Source: Pseudarthrobacter oxydans (GTDB taxonomy: Bacteria; Actinomycetota; Actinomycetes; Actinomycetales; Micrococcaceae). Taken from it: 64,000 nucleotides of DNA. Position numbers and translations under genes: made by a program. Location: NCBI RefSeq assembly GCF_034258515.1, contig NZ_CP139438.1:2170001-2234000 (forward strand), given 5' to 3'. Below are positions 19,504-26,981 of this stretch, piece by piece. Under the pieces are notes generated by a model. The model saw only the letters and a program-made list of their open reading frames with translations, was not told the DNA's origin and did not search any database. Each line of letters starts with the position of its first letter. Positions within the stretch are counted from its first letter, which is position 1.

Positions 19504-19863
19504 ATGACTGACCAGCCAAAGGGCGAGCTTGTCTGCAAGGTGGATGAAATCCAGCTGAAGCAGGCGCTGCGGATCCTGATCGACGACTACCCTGTGGCCA
19601 TCGTCAAGGACTCCATGGGGGAGATCCACGCCATCGGCGACACCTGCTCGCACGCGGACATTTCGCTGTCCGAGGGCGAGGTCGAGGGCTGCGCCATCGA
19701 GTGCTGGGGCCACGGGTCCCAGTTCGATCTGCGCAGCGGGCAGCCGCTGCAGCTGCCGGCCTACGATCCCGTCCCGGTGTTCGCCGTCGACATCCGCGGG
19801 GACGAGGTCTACGTGGACGTCACCACTGTCCTCAACGGCGCCGAAGCTCCGAACTTCAGCTAG
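19504..19863 (+). CDS. Rieske-type [2Fe-2S] ferredoxin in the SUF operon
   Basis: Small Rieske protein of 119 residues, related to the ferredoxin components of non-heme iron dioxygenases. The cluster ligands are in TCSHAD and ECWGHGSQF: Cys48-x-His50 and Cys67-x-x-His70. No signal peptide or membrane segment, so it is cytoplasmic. It lies between sufD and sufC on the same strand with short gaps. From memory, a Rieske ferredoxin at this position occurs in several actinobacterial SUF operons. An electron-supply role in cluster assembly is plausible but unproven. Confidence 0.9.
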   Translation: MTDQPKGELVCKVDEIQLKQALRILIDDYPVAIVKDSMGEIHAIGDTCSHADISLSEGEVEGCAIECWGHGSQFDLRSGQPLQLPAYDPVPVFAVDIRGDEVYVDVTTVLNGAEAPNFS

Positions 19864-19942
19864 CACCACAGAATCACGAACCAACTTCCAGACAGAGAGC
19901 GCACCGCGGCCGGCAGGCACGGTGCAGAGGAGAACAAGACAC

Positions 19943-20737
19943 ATGTCTACTCTTGAGATCAAGGACCTGCACGTCAGCATTGAGACGGAGCAGGGAACCA
20001 AGGAAATCCTGAAGGGCGTCAGCCTGACCATCCGGACCGGCGAGACCCACGCCATCATGGGCCCCAACGGCTCCGGCAAGTCCACGCTGGCCTCCACCAT
20101 CGCGGGCCACCCGCGCTACAACGTCACCAGCGGCTCCATCACCCTCGACGGCGAAGACGTCCTGGCGATGAGTGTTGACGAGCGCGCCCGTGCAGGCGTC
20201 TTCCTGGCCATGCAGTACCCGGTGGAGGTCCCCGGTGTCAGCATGACCAACTTCCTGCGCACCGCAAAGACTGCCATCGACGGCGAAGCGCCCAAGCTCC
20301 GCACCTGGACCAAGGACGTCAAGGCTGCCATGGAGAAGCTGCGGATCGACGCCGACTTCGCCCAGCGCAACGTGAACGAAGGCTTCTCCGGCGGCGAGAA
20401 GAAGCGTGTGGAAATCCTGCAGCTGGAACTCTTCAAGCCGAAGTTCGCCGTCCTGGACGAGACCGACTCCGGCCTGGACGTCGACGCCCTGAAGGTCGTC
20501 TCCGAGGGCGTCAACCGCGCCCACGCCGAGGGCAAGATGGGCACGCTGCTCATCACGCACTACACGCGCATCCTGCGCTACATCAAGCCTGACTTCGTGC
20601 ACGTGTTCGTGGACGGCCAGGTTGTCGAGGAAGGCGGCCCGGAGCTGGCCGACCGCCTGGAAGAAGAAGGCTACGACCGCTACGCCAAGGGCGCCGGCGC
20701 GGCCACCATCGCGGCCTCCGCCGCAGCACAGGCCTAG
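19943..20737 (+). CDS. sufC: Fe-S cluster assembly ATPase SufC
   Basis: ABC-type ATPase of the SufBCD complex, 264 residues, soluble. Walker A is GPNGSGKSTLAS, the signature motif is FSGGEKKRVEILQ, and Walker B is FAVLDETDSGLDVDA, all characteristic of SufC rather than transport ATPases. I chose the ATG at 19943, which has AGAGGAGAA upstream. The 79-base gap before it is the longest inside the operon and holds a weak hairpin (GCACCG at 19901-19906 pairing with CGGTGC at 19920-19925), which could tune expression. sufT follows after 15 bases. Confidence 0.97.
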   Translation: MSTLEIKDLHVSIETEQGTKEILKGVSLTIRTGETHAIMGPNGSGKSTLASTIAGHPRYNVTSGSITLDGEDVLAMSVDERARAGVFLAMQYPVEVPGVSMTNFLRTAKTAIDGEAPKLRTWTKDVKAAMEKLRIDADFAQRNVNEGFSGGEKKRVEILQLELFKPKFAVLDETDSGLDVDALKVVSEGVNRAHAEGKMGTLLITHYTRILRYIKPDFVHVFVDGQVVEEGGPELADRLEEEGYDRYAKGAGAATIAASAAAQA

Positions 20738-20752
20738 TAAAGGACACTTGCC

Positions 20753-21085
20753 ATGACCGAAATCAACACGGCACGCACGAGCCTTGAGGACGTCGAGGAG
20801 GCGCTGAAGGATGTCATCGACCCCGAACTCGGCGTCAACATCGTTGACCTGGGCCTGCTGTACGGCTTGAAGTACTCCGATGACGACGGCGCGCTGCTGA
20901 TCGACATGACCCTGACCACCGCGGCCTGCCCGCTCACCGACGTCCTGGAGGAACAGGTGGGCAAGGCCCTGGACGGCGTTGTTGACGACTGGCGCCTGAA
21001 CTGGGTCTGGATGCCGCCATGGGGTCCTGAGCGGATCACGGACGACGGCAAGGACCAGATGCGGGCACTCGGCTTCAACATCTAA
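20753..21085 (+). CDS. sufT: Metal-sulfur cluster biosynthetic factor SufT (DUF59/MIP18 family)
   Basis: Short 110-residue DUF59 protein involved in Fe-S cluster maturation. The family signature is clear: DVIDPELGVNIVDLGLLYG at the N-terminus and the conserved cysteine in TTAACPLTD. It closes the operon. In many actinobacteria sufS and sufU stand between sufC and sufT, but here the gap is only 15 bases and both are absent. A strong hairpin follows 14 bases after the stop. Confidence 0.94.
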   Translation: MTEINTARTSLEDVEEALKDVIDPELGVNIVDLGLLYGLKYSDDDGALLIDMTLTTAACPLTDVLEEQVGKALDGVVDDWRLNWVWMPPWGPERITDDGKDQMRALGFNI

Positions 21086-21098
21086 GGGCTTCACAAGT

Positions 21099-21148
21099 AC
21101 GACGACGGCGGGTCATCTTTCCCAGGAAAGGTGACCCGCCGTCGTCGT
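21099..21148. terminator. Long hairpin after the SUF operon
   Basis: ACGACGACGGCGGGTCA (21099-21115) pairs perfectly with 21132-21148. The stem continues inward through CTTTCC/GGAAAG with one T-G wobble, leaving almost no loop. The result is a near-perfect 50-base palindrome just after the sufT stop, ahead of a convergent gene. There is no T-run, as is usual for actinobacterial terminators. It could work in both directions. Confidence 0.75.
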
Positions 21149-21154
21149 TCCCTC

Positions 21155-21214
21155 ATCGAGTGCTCCGTATATGCCGTTTTCAGACCTCAAAACGACACGT
21201 ACGGAGCAATCGAT
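21155..21214. repeat. Dispersed palindromic repeat, copy A
   Basis: Imperfect palindrome with 29-base arms (21155-21183 and 21186-21214, 24 of 29 pairs) and a 2-base centre. The left arm contains GCTCCGTATATGCCGTTTTC. A second copy of this left arm, 19 of 21 bases identical, occurs at 43123-43143, also between two convergent genes. This element lies between the SUF terminator and the 3' end of the zinc metallopeptidase gene. It encodes nothing visible. Confidence 0.7.
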
Positions 21215-21244
21215 GGGGCTAGAGCTGCAGAGCGCTCGGCGGAG

Positions 21245-22123
21245 TTAGAGCGAGGGTGCCGAGAACGTGTCGCACTGGTTGATGTCCCCGGTCTCGTAGC
21301 CGCGGTAGAACCAGCGCTGGCGCTGCTCGCTGGATCCGTGGGTCCAGGCCTCGGGCGTGACACGGCCGGTGGCCGCCTCCTGGATCCGGTCGTCGCCAAC
21401 CGCAGACGCGGCGGACAGTGCATCGTTCAGGTCGTGCTGCGTGAGGGCTTCCAGGAACGGCTGGCCGTCGGGGCCCGGCTGGGTGGATGCGTGTTTTGCC
21501 CAGAGTCCGGCGTAGCAGTCAGCCTGCAGTTCAACCCGGACTGCACCGGACTCCGGCCCCTGCGGATCCTGCTGGGCTTGGTCGAGGCTCCCCAGCACGT
21601 TCTGGATGTGGTGTCCGAACTCGTGGGCCACCACATACTCCTGCGCCAGCGGCCCGCCTGAGGAACCGAACCGGTCCACGAGTTCCTGGAAGAACCCGGG
21701 ATCGAAGTAGGCGGTGGTATCGGTGGGGCAGTAGAACGGTCCCACCGCGCTGGAGGCCGTGCCGCAGCCGGTGCTGACAGCCTGGTCGAAGATCACGGTC
21801 TCCGGCTGGGGGTACTGCACGTTGTACTGCTGCAGGTAGGCAGGCCAGAAAGCGTTCAGGCTGTTGACTGTGCCGGTGATGCGGCAGTCCACGCGGGCGT
21901 CCGCATCCGCCCCGGTCTGGCAGGCAGGAGCCGTGCCCTGGCTCTGCGGTGCCTGGCCCGCACCGGCCAGGCCCTCCAACAGCTGGGGATTGACGCCCAG
22001 CAGCGCGGCAATGAGCAGGATGAGCCCGCCGCCGATGCCGCCGCCCACTTTGACTCCGCGGCCCATGCCGCGCCGGTCCTGGACCTGCGAGGGGTCCAGC
22101 TGCACATTGTCATTGAAACTCAT
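21245..22123 (-). CDS. Neutral zinc metallopeptidase (YpfJ-like), membrane-anchored
   Basis: Putative zinc endopeptidase of 292 residues. One hydrophobic segment at about residues 27-45 (VGGGIGGGLILLIAALLG) anchors it, with the catalytic part outside. The zinc-binding motif is HEFGHH (His167, Glu168, His171), followed about 30 residues later by ELQADCYAG, whose aspartate/glutamate is the likely third ligand. Several cysteines outside the membrane could form disulfides. No substrate is known for this family. It converges on the SUF operon and diverges from the acyl-CoA ligase gene. Confidence 0.9.
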   Translation of the reverse strand: MSFNDNVQLDPSQVQDRRGMGRGVKVGGGIGGGLILLIAALLGVNPQLLEGLAGAGQAPQSQGTAPACQTGADADARVDCRITGTVNSLNAFWPAYLQQYNVQYPQPETVIFDQAVSTGCGTASSAVGPFYCPTDTTAYFDPGFFQELVDRFGSSGGPLAQEYVVAHEFGHHIQNVLGSLDQAQQDPQGPESGAVRVELQADCYAGLWAKHASTQPGPDGQPFLEALTQHDLNDALSAASAVGDDRIQEAATGRVTPEAWTHGSSEQRQRWFYRGYETGDINQCDTFSAPSL

Positions 22124-22182
22124 AAAGTCACAATACCCGCGGGCCCGCGGCTCAATCCGTGCCGGCCGGTAAAGTTGATGCG

Positions 22183-23589
22183 ATGCCTTTCCTCAACCGA
22201 ATCCAGCGCTGGGCCGATGAACGGCCGCACGACACCGCCGTCGTGATTGCAGGACGGCGCCTTTCCTGGTTGGAGTTCCGGGATTCCGCCGCCGCGCTGG
22301 TAGCCCACGCCAAGTCCGTCACGGCCCTCTGTGAGGCCAATTCGGTTGACTTCGCCACCAAATTCGCCGCCGCGGTGGCGGGCGGGCGCCAGTGCGCCGT
22401 CCTCGACCCGGCGTGGGCCGCCCAGCTGCAGGAGGACATCAGGCGGCGCGTCGAAGCATCCGCACTTCCGGCACCGGTGTCCCCGGACGATGAGCTGGCG
22501 GACGGCGTGCCGGAGGGCACCTTCCTCATCGGACTGACGTCCGGCACCACCTCGGTTCCCAAAGCCTTCACGCGCTCCCGGCGGTCCTGGCAGGAATCCT
22601 TCGACGCCTCGATCGAGTTCTTTGGGCTCCGCCAGGATGATGTGACGCTGGCGCCGGGGCCGCTCGCCGCGAGCCTCAACCTCTACGCCCTGGCAGAGTG
22701 CCTTTATGCGGGGTCCGAGTTCCAGACCCTCGAATCCTTCGACGTCGGGGACGTCCATACCGCCATCGCGCATGACCGCGTCACCAGGCTGGTGCTGGTG
22801 CCCACCATGCTAAGGATGCTCAGCGAGCGCGGCCTGACCGGATGCGTGGACGCTTCCGGGGTCCGCACCATCATCTGTGCAGGCTCGAAGCTGGACGCGC
22901 GGACGCTGGAAGCCGCGCGCCGCTGGGCCCCGAACGCCACCATCTTCGAGTACTACGGCGCCTCGGAGCTGAGCTTTGTGTCCGGGGCCGGGCTGCCGGC
23001 CCGCCAGCCTGCCGTGCACGGCGGCACCGGAATTGGCCGGCCCTTCCCGGGCGTGGACGTCCGGATCCTCGATGACGCCGGCATGCCCCTCCCGGACGGT
23101 GACGCCGGGAACATCTGCGTCCGGAGCCCGATGGTCAGCAACGGCTACCTCTGGGGCGACGACGGCCAGGCCCTGAAGTCCTTCGGCGGCTGGTTCACAG
23201 TGGGGGACCAGGGGTATCTCGCCGAGGGGGAACTGCACATCCTGGGCCGCCGCGCGGACATGATCCTCACGGCCGGCAGGAACGTCTATCCGCACGAGGT
23301 TGAACTGGCACTGTCAGCGGTGCCCGGGGTCTCCGCCGCCGTGGCTGCCGGAATGCCCGACGACCTGCGCGGCCAAAGGGTGGTGGCCGGCGTCGTCCCC
23401 TCCCATGGGGCGGTCACTGCAACGCAGCTCCGGGCCGGACTCGAAGAGCTGCTGGCACGGGACAAGCGGCCGCTCCAGTACTACCTGCTGGCCGAATTGC
23501 CCGCCACGGACCGCGGCAAGGTCAACAGGAGCCTGCTGCTGGACTGGATAGAGTCCCGGGACCCGAGGGTACGCAGCCTTGGCGGCTGA
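22183..23589 (+). CDS. AMP-dependent acyl-CoA synthetase/ligase
   Basis: Adenylate-forming enzyme of 468 residues that should activate a carboxylic acid to its CoA thioester. Visible motifs are the P-loop LTSGTTSVPKAF, the YYGASELSF adenine-binding motif, GWFTVGDQGYL with the hinge region LGRRADMILTAGRNVYP, and a C-terminal lysine in DRGKVNRS. The start is the ATG at 22183; an in-frame GTG 24 bases earlier has no support. The next gene, a thiolase, overlaps its end by 11 bases. Together with the facing biotin-uptake genes this resembles the yhfU-yhfT-yhfS group of Bacillus subtilis (BioY-like, ligase, thiolase; from memory). Substrate unknown. Confidence 0.88.
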   Translation: MPFLNRIQRWADERPHDTAVVIAGRRLSWLEFRDSAAALVAHAKSVTALCEANSVDFATKFAAAVAGGRQCAVLDPAWAAQLQEDIRRRVEASALPAPVSPDDELADGVPEGTFLIGLTSGTTSVPKAFTRSRRSWQESFDASIEFFGLRQDDVTLAPGPLAASLNLYALAECLYAGSEFQTLESFDVGDVHTAIAHDRVTRLVLVPTMLRMLSERGLTGCVDASGVRTIICAGSKLDARTLEAARRWAPNATIFEYYGASELSFVSGAGLPARQPAVHGGTGIGRPFPGVDVRILDDAGMPLPDGDAGNICVRSPMVSNGYLWGDDGQALKSFGGWFTVGDQGYLAEGELHILGRRADMILTAGRNVYPHEVELALSAVPGVSAAVAAGMPDDLRGQRVVAGVVPSHGAVTATQLRAGLEELLARDKRPLQYYLLAELPATDRGKVNRSLLLDWIESRDPRVRSLGG

Positions 23590-24757
23590 CCAGCTCCCTC
23601 CGGACCGGCAGCCCGTCATCATCGCGGCCCTGCGGACGCCGGTTAGCCGCACCAACGGCGCCCTCCGGAAACTGCGCGCCCACGAGTTGCTGGCGCCTGT
23701 CCTGCGCGGCCTTCTGGCCGGCGCCGGGGTTGAGCCCGGTGCCGTTGCCGACGTAGTGATCGGCAACGCCGTGGGCGGCGGCGGAAATGTGGCGCGCCTG
23801 GCCCTGCTCGAGGCCGGAATGCCCGTAAGTGTTCCCGGCATCACCGTGGACCGCCAGTGCGGTTCGGGGCTGGACGCGATCGTCCTCGCGTCACGGCTGG
23901 TGGCAGCGGGCGGTGGTCCGCTGTTCCTTGCCGGAGGTGTTGAGAGCACCAGTACGGCGCCATTGCGCGCGTACAGGAACGACGACGGCAGCCCGGAGTT
24001 CTACCGGCGGGCCCAGTTTGTGCCGGCGGCCTTCGGGGACCCGGACATGGGCGTGGCCGCGGAAACCGTGGCGCAGAAGTTCAGTGTCAGCCGGGAGCGG
24101 CAGGACGCCTTCGCCCTCCGGAGCCACCGGCTGGCGCTTGGCGCCTCTCAAGCAGGGTATTTCGACGGCGAGCTGGTTCCGCTGGACACCGGCGCCGGGA
24201 CTGTTGCTGCTGACGATGGTCCACGGCGGGGGTTGAACGCCGCGGTGATGTCCCGGTTCCCGGCCGCCTTCGTGGAGGGAGGAACTGTCACCGCGGGGAA
24301 CTCATGCTTCGACGCGGACGCCGCCTCCGCCGTCGTCCTGACATCCCTTCAGCGGGCGCGGGAACTGGGCGCGGCGGACGCGCTGCTGGTGCTGGGCGCC
24401 GGGACGGCAGGAGTGGACCCCGAGGTGCTGGGCGTCGGTGCCGCCGCCGCGGCGAAGAACGTGCTCGGTGCCGCGCAGGTGGGCGCCGGAGAGCTGGACC
24501 TGGTGGAGTTCAACGAAGCCTTCGCCTCACAGACGCTTGCCTGCCTGGATCTGCTGGGGATTGACGGTGAGCGGGTAAACCTCGACGGCGGGGCGCTGGC
24601 CTTGGGCCACGCGTACGGTGCGTCCGGCGCTGTCCTGGTGACGCGGCTTCTCGCCCAGGCGCGCAGGAACACGGCGCCGGGAAGCCTGGCACTGGCCATG
24701 ATCAGCAGCGCCGGAGGCATGGGTACGGCAGCGTTGCTGCAGTACGAGCGCCTCTAA
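23579..24757 (+). CDS. Thiolase-family protein with Ser replacing the C-terminal catalytic Cys
   Basis: Thiolase-fold protein of 392 residues from a TTG start overlapping the ligase stop. The nucleophile Cys94 is present in DRQCGSGLD, the NEAF motif is intact (VEFNEAFASQ), and His344 is present in LGHAYGASGA. The last motif, normally C-x-G-G-G-x-G, reads SSAGGMG, so Ser376 replaces the acid/base cysteine. Such an enzyme may be slow, may favour one direction, or may act on an unusual substrate. It is coupled to the acyl-CoA ligase and converges on bioN. Confidence 0.85.
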   Translation: MAADQLPPDRQPVIIAALRTPVSRTNGALRKLRAHELLAPVLRGLLAGAGVEPGAVADVVIGNAVGGGGNVARLALLEAGMPVSVPGITVDRQCGSGLDAIVLASRLVAAGGGPLFLAGGVESTSTAPLRAYRNDDGSPEFYRRAQFVPAAFGDPDMGVAAETVAQKFSVSRERQDAFALRSHRLALGASQAGYFDGELVPLDTGAGTVAADDGPRRGLNAAVMSRFPAAFVEGGTVTAGNSCFDADAASAVVLTSLQRARELGAADALLVLGAGTAGVDPEVLGVGAAAAAKNVLGAAQVGAGELDLVEFNEAFASQTLACLDLLGIDGERVNLDGGALALGHAYGASGAVLVTRLLAQARRNTAPGSLALAMISSAGGMGTAALLQYERL

Positions 24758-24772
24758 GGAAGTTCCCGGGCT

Positions 24773-25396
24773 TCAGTCCTCCGCTTCGCCCAGGCCGCGG
24801 GCGGCAAGCGCCTCGCCCGTCTGGCGGGCGAAAGCCACCGAGGTGATGAAGACGGGCAGGATCAGGGCCCTCGGATTTCGTTCCAGGCCCCGGGCGCGGG
24901 CGGAATCCCGGACGTCGGCAAAGGTGCCGGCGATATACGGGATGCTGCGCAGCATGATGCCGATGGTGAGGGCGAACCGCTCGGGATCGGCACCAAACCT
25001 CCTGAAGGGCGTGGCTGCCCTGACTACTCCATCCAGGAGCTGCTGCACCGGGGTAGTGGCTGTGAGCAGCGAGGCCGCCACTACGCAGATGACGATGTTC
25101 AGGACGATCCTGGCCGCAGTCGGGGCTCCCAGCTGCCACCACTGGAACAGCCCGATGACCAGCAGGACGGCAGCGAGCGGGCGGATGGCTCCCCAGAGCC
25201 GTTTCAGGCCCGCACCGGTGAGCAGGAAGAGGCCGCAGAGTCCGCCAAGTACCGCCGCCGAGATGAGCCAGTCCTGGATGATGAACGAGGCCAGGCCGCA
25301 GCCGAACACCAGGAGGAACTTCAGCGCGAGCGGTGACCGGTGGAGCAGTGAATTCCCCGGCACGTAGTTGGCCAGGAGGAAGCCGTGCCCCCTCAT
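24773..25396 (-). CDS. bioN: Biotin ECF transporter transmembrane component BioN
   Basis: Energy-coupling-factor T-component, 207 residues, with about five hydrophobic segments. The C-terminal part holds the family's Ala-Arg-Gly coupling motifs (DSARARGLER and LAARGLGEAE), which contact the ATPase. The ATG at 25394-25396 overlaps the bioM stop as ATGA; a longer upstream frame lies inside bioM and is rejected. With bioM and bioY it forms a three-part high-affinity biotin importer. Confidence 0.93.
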   Translation of the reverse strand: MRGHGFLLANYVPGNSLLHRSPLALKFLLVFGCGLASFIIQDWLISAAVLGGLCGLFLLTGAGLKRLWGAIRPLAAVLLVIGLFQWWQLGAPTAARIVLNIVICVVAASLLTATTPVQQLLDGVVRAATPFRRFGADPERFALTIGIMLRSIPYIAGTFADVRDSARARGLERNPRALILPVFITSVAFARQTGEALAARGLGEAED

Positions 25397-26124
25397 CGGA
25401 CGCCCGGCTCCGTGACACGGAGGCCTTCCATGCACAGGGAGCGGTACCCTGCCACCGCTTCCGCCGGGGCACCGTCGAACGCGACTTTTCCCTGGTCGAT
25501 GACCAGTACGCGGTCCATCTCCAGTGCAAGGTCAAGGTCGTGGGTGGACATGATGACCTGCTGGTCCAGCCCCGCCAGGGTCCTGCGGAGAAGCTCCCGG
25601 TTGCGAAGGTCCAGAAGGGTGGAGGGTTCGTCGAGCACAAGGACCTGGGGTTTCACCGCCAGGACGGCCGCGAGGGCCATCAGCTGCCGCTCGCCGCCGG
25701 AGAGTTCGTAGATGCTCTGGTCCGCCAGATGCAGCAGTCCCATCCGCTCGAGGGCCGCTTCGGCCTGGCTGCGCCGCTCGGTGCCGTTCTTCACCGAGCG
25801 GCGCAGCGAAAGCTCCACGTCCTCCCGGCCGGTGGGCATCACCAGCTGGGAGAGGGGATCGGTGAAGACAAAGCCGACGTTCCGCCGGACTTTCCGGACG
25901 GCACGTACTGTGTCCTCGCCGTCGACCGCAACGCTGCCCGCTGTCGGCTGGATGAGGCCGTTGACCAGCCGCAGCAGCGTGGACTTCCCGGAGCCGTTGG
26001 CGCCGATGACGCCCACGCGCCGTTCCGTGAGTTCGAGGTTGACGTCGGCGAGGAGGACCTTGGGCTCAGGGGAGTGGTCCGTTTCGACGGCGACTGTTGC
26101 CTTGTCAAAGGTCACGGAAGGCAT
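25393..26124 (-). CDS. bioM: Biotin ECF transporter ATPase BioM
   Basis: ABC ATPase of 243 residues energising biotin uptake. Walker A is VIGANGSGKSTLLR, the signature motif is ELSGGERQLMALA, and Walker B is VLVLDEPSTLLDL, with a STHDLDLA histidine switch. The ATG at 26122-26124 has AGGAA 8 bases upstream; a much longer open frame in the same phase runs antisense-like through bioY and is not real. It starts 11 bases after bioY ends and overlaps bioN. Confidence 0.94.
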   Translation of the reverse strand: MPSVTFDKATVAVETDHSPEPKVLLADVNLELTERRVGVIGANGSGKSTLLRLVNGLIQPTAGSVAVDGEDTVRAVRKVRRNVGFVFTDPLSQLVMPTGREDVELSLRRSVKNGTERRSQAEAALERMGLLHLADQSIYELSGGERQLMALAAVLAVKPQVLVLDEPSTLLDLRNRELLRRTLAGLDQQVIMSTHDLDLALEMDRVLVIDQGKVAFDGAPAEAVAGYRSLCMEGLRVTEPGVR

Positions 26125-26135
26125 GGCGGTTGTTC

Positions 26136-26780
26136 CTAGGCTTCGGTGGTCTGGACGGTGCTGCGGCGGACGCGGCGGACCAGGATGTCCGGGAATGCGC
26201 GGTGGAGGGCGACGGCGATGATGGCGGCGAGGATGTTCTTGACGATGTCTCCGGGGTAGAAGACCAGGTCGCTTACGAATGCCTGCGCCAGGGTTGCCTT
26301 GGTGTTCAGGGCAATGCCGGCGACGCCGAGCGAGTGCACCACCAGCACGCTGGTGGCCATGGCGGCCAGGAAGAGCCAGAGGGCACGGACTTTGGTGGTG
26401 CGGCGGATCACCAAGGTGGCGAGCCAGCCTACGACCAAAGCTGCGATGGGGAAGGCGATGATGTAGCCGGCGGACGGACCGGCGAGGATGCCCAGTCCGC
26501 TGCGGCCCTGGCTGAAGATCGGAAGGCCGGCGAGGCCCAGCAGGGTGTACAGGCCGACGGCGGCGAAGCCCCTTCCGGGGCCGAGCACCAGGCCGGTGAG
26601 CATCACGGCAAGGGTCTGGAAGGTGATGGGGACGCCGAAGCCGTTCACGGCAAGGCCGGGAACGAGGGCCGCGCCGGCCACGAGGGCGGCGAAGACGGCA
26701 ATCAGGCCCAGGTCGGTGGCGTTCCAGCGGTGGCGCTTGGTCTTGCCGGTATTGCTGACGGCAGTGTCGGTGTTGCTCAT
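26136..26780 (-). CDS. bioY: Biotin transporter substrate-binding component BioY
   Basis: Integral membrane S-component that binds biotin, 214 residues with about six hydrophobic segments. Family features are the GVPITFQTLAVMLTG segment and GLPIFSQGRSGLGILAGPSAGY. The start is the ATG at 26778-26780 with AGGACC just upstream. First gene of bioY-bioM-bioN. A palindrome about 76 bases upstream is the likely control site. No biotin-synthesis genes lie in this window. Confidence 0.95.
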   Translation of the reverse strand: MSNTDTAVSNTGKTKRHRWNATDLGLIAVFAALVAGAALVPGLAVNGFGVPITFQTLAVMLTGLVLGPGRGFAAVGLYTLLGLAGLPIFSQGRSGLGILAGPSAGYIIAFPIAALVVGWLATLVIRRTTKVRALWLFLAAMATSVLVVHSLGVAGIALNTKATLAQAFVSDLVFYPGDIVKNILAAIIAVALHRAFPDILVRRVRRSTVQTTEA

Positions 26781-26852
26781 GGTGGTCCTGTCGGGGTAGT
26801 ACAAGCGGGATCTGGTGTAGTCCCGACGTTACCGGGGCAGGGCAGGGGGTAT

Positions 26853-26871
26853 TTTGTAGGGGCCCTACTAA
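26853..26871. promoter_or_regulatory. Palindrome upstream of bioY, candidate biotin-regulator operator
   Basis: GTAGGG-G-CCCTAC at 26856-26868 is a perfect odd palindrome. With flanking TTT and AAA it reaches about 9-10 bases per arm. It lies about 76 bases upstream of the bioY start in the only promoter-bearing gap of the bio genes. Actinobacteria control biotin genes by the TetR-type BioQ or by BirA; I cannot tell which, if either, acts here. Confidence 0.4.
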
Positions 26872-26981
26872 AGCAGGCCCCGGCGGATGAGGTCTGGGCA
26901 CAACTGGCCCACCGTTCATGCCAGTAACGGTTCTGGTTCCTGGGGGCCGCGATGGGTTCTGTGAGCTGTGAGCTCCTACGG

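Noticed and set aside
26125..26919. Upstream extension of bioM
   Set aside because: Overlaps bioY out of frame with Arg/Pro-rich translation; ATG at 26124 has a good ribosome site.
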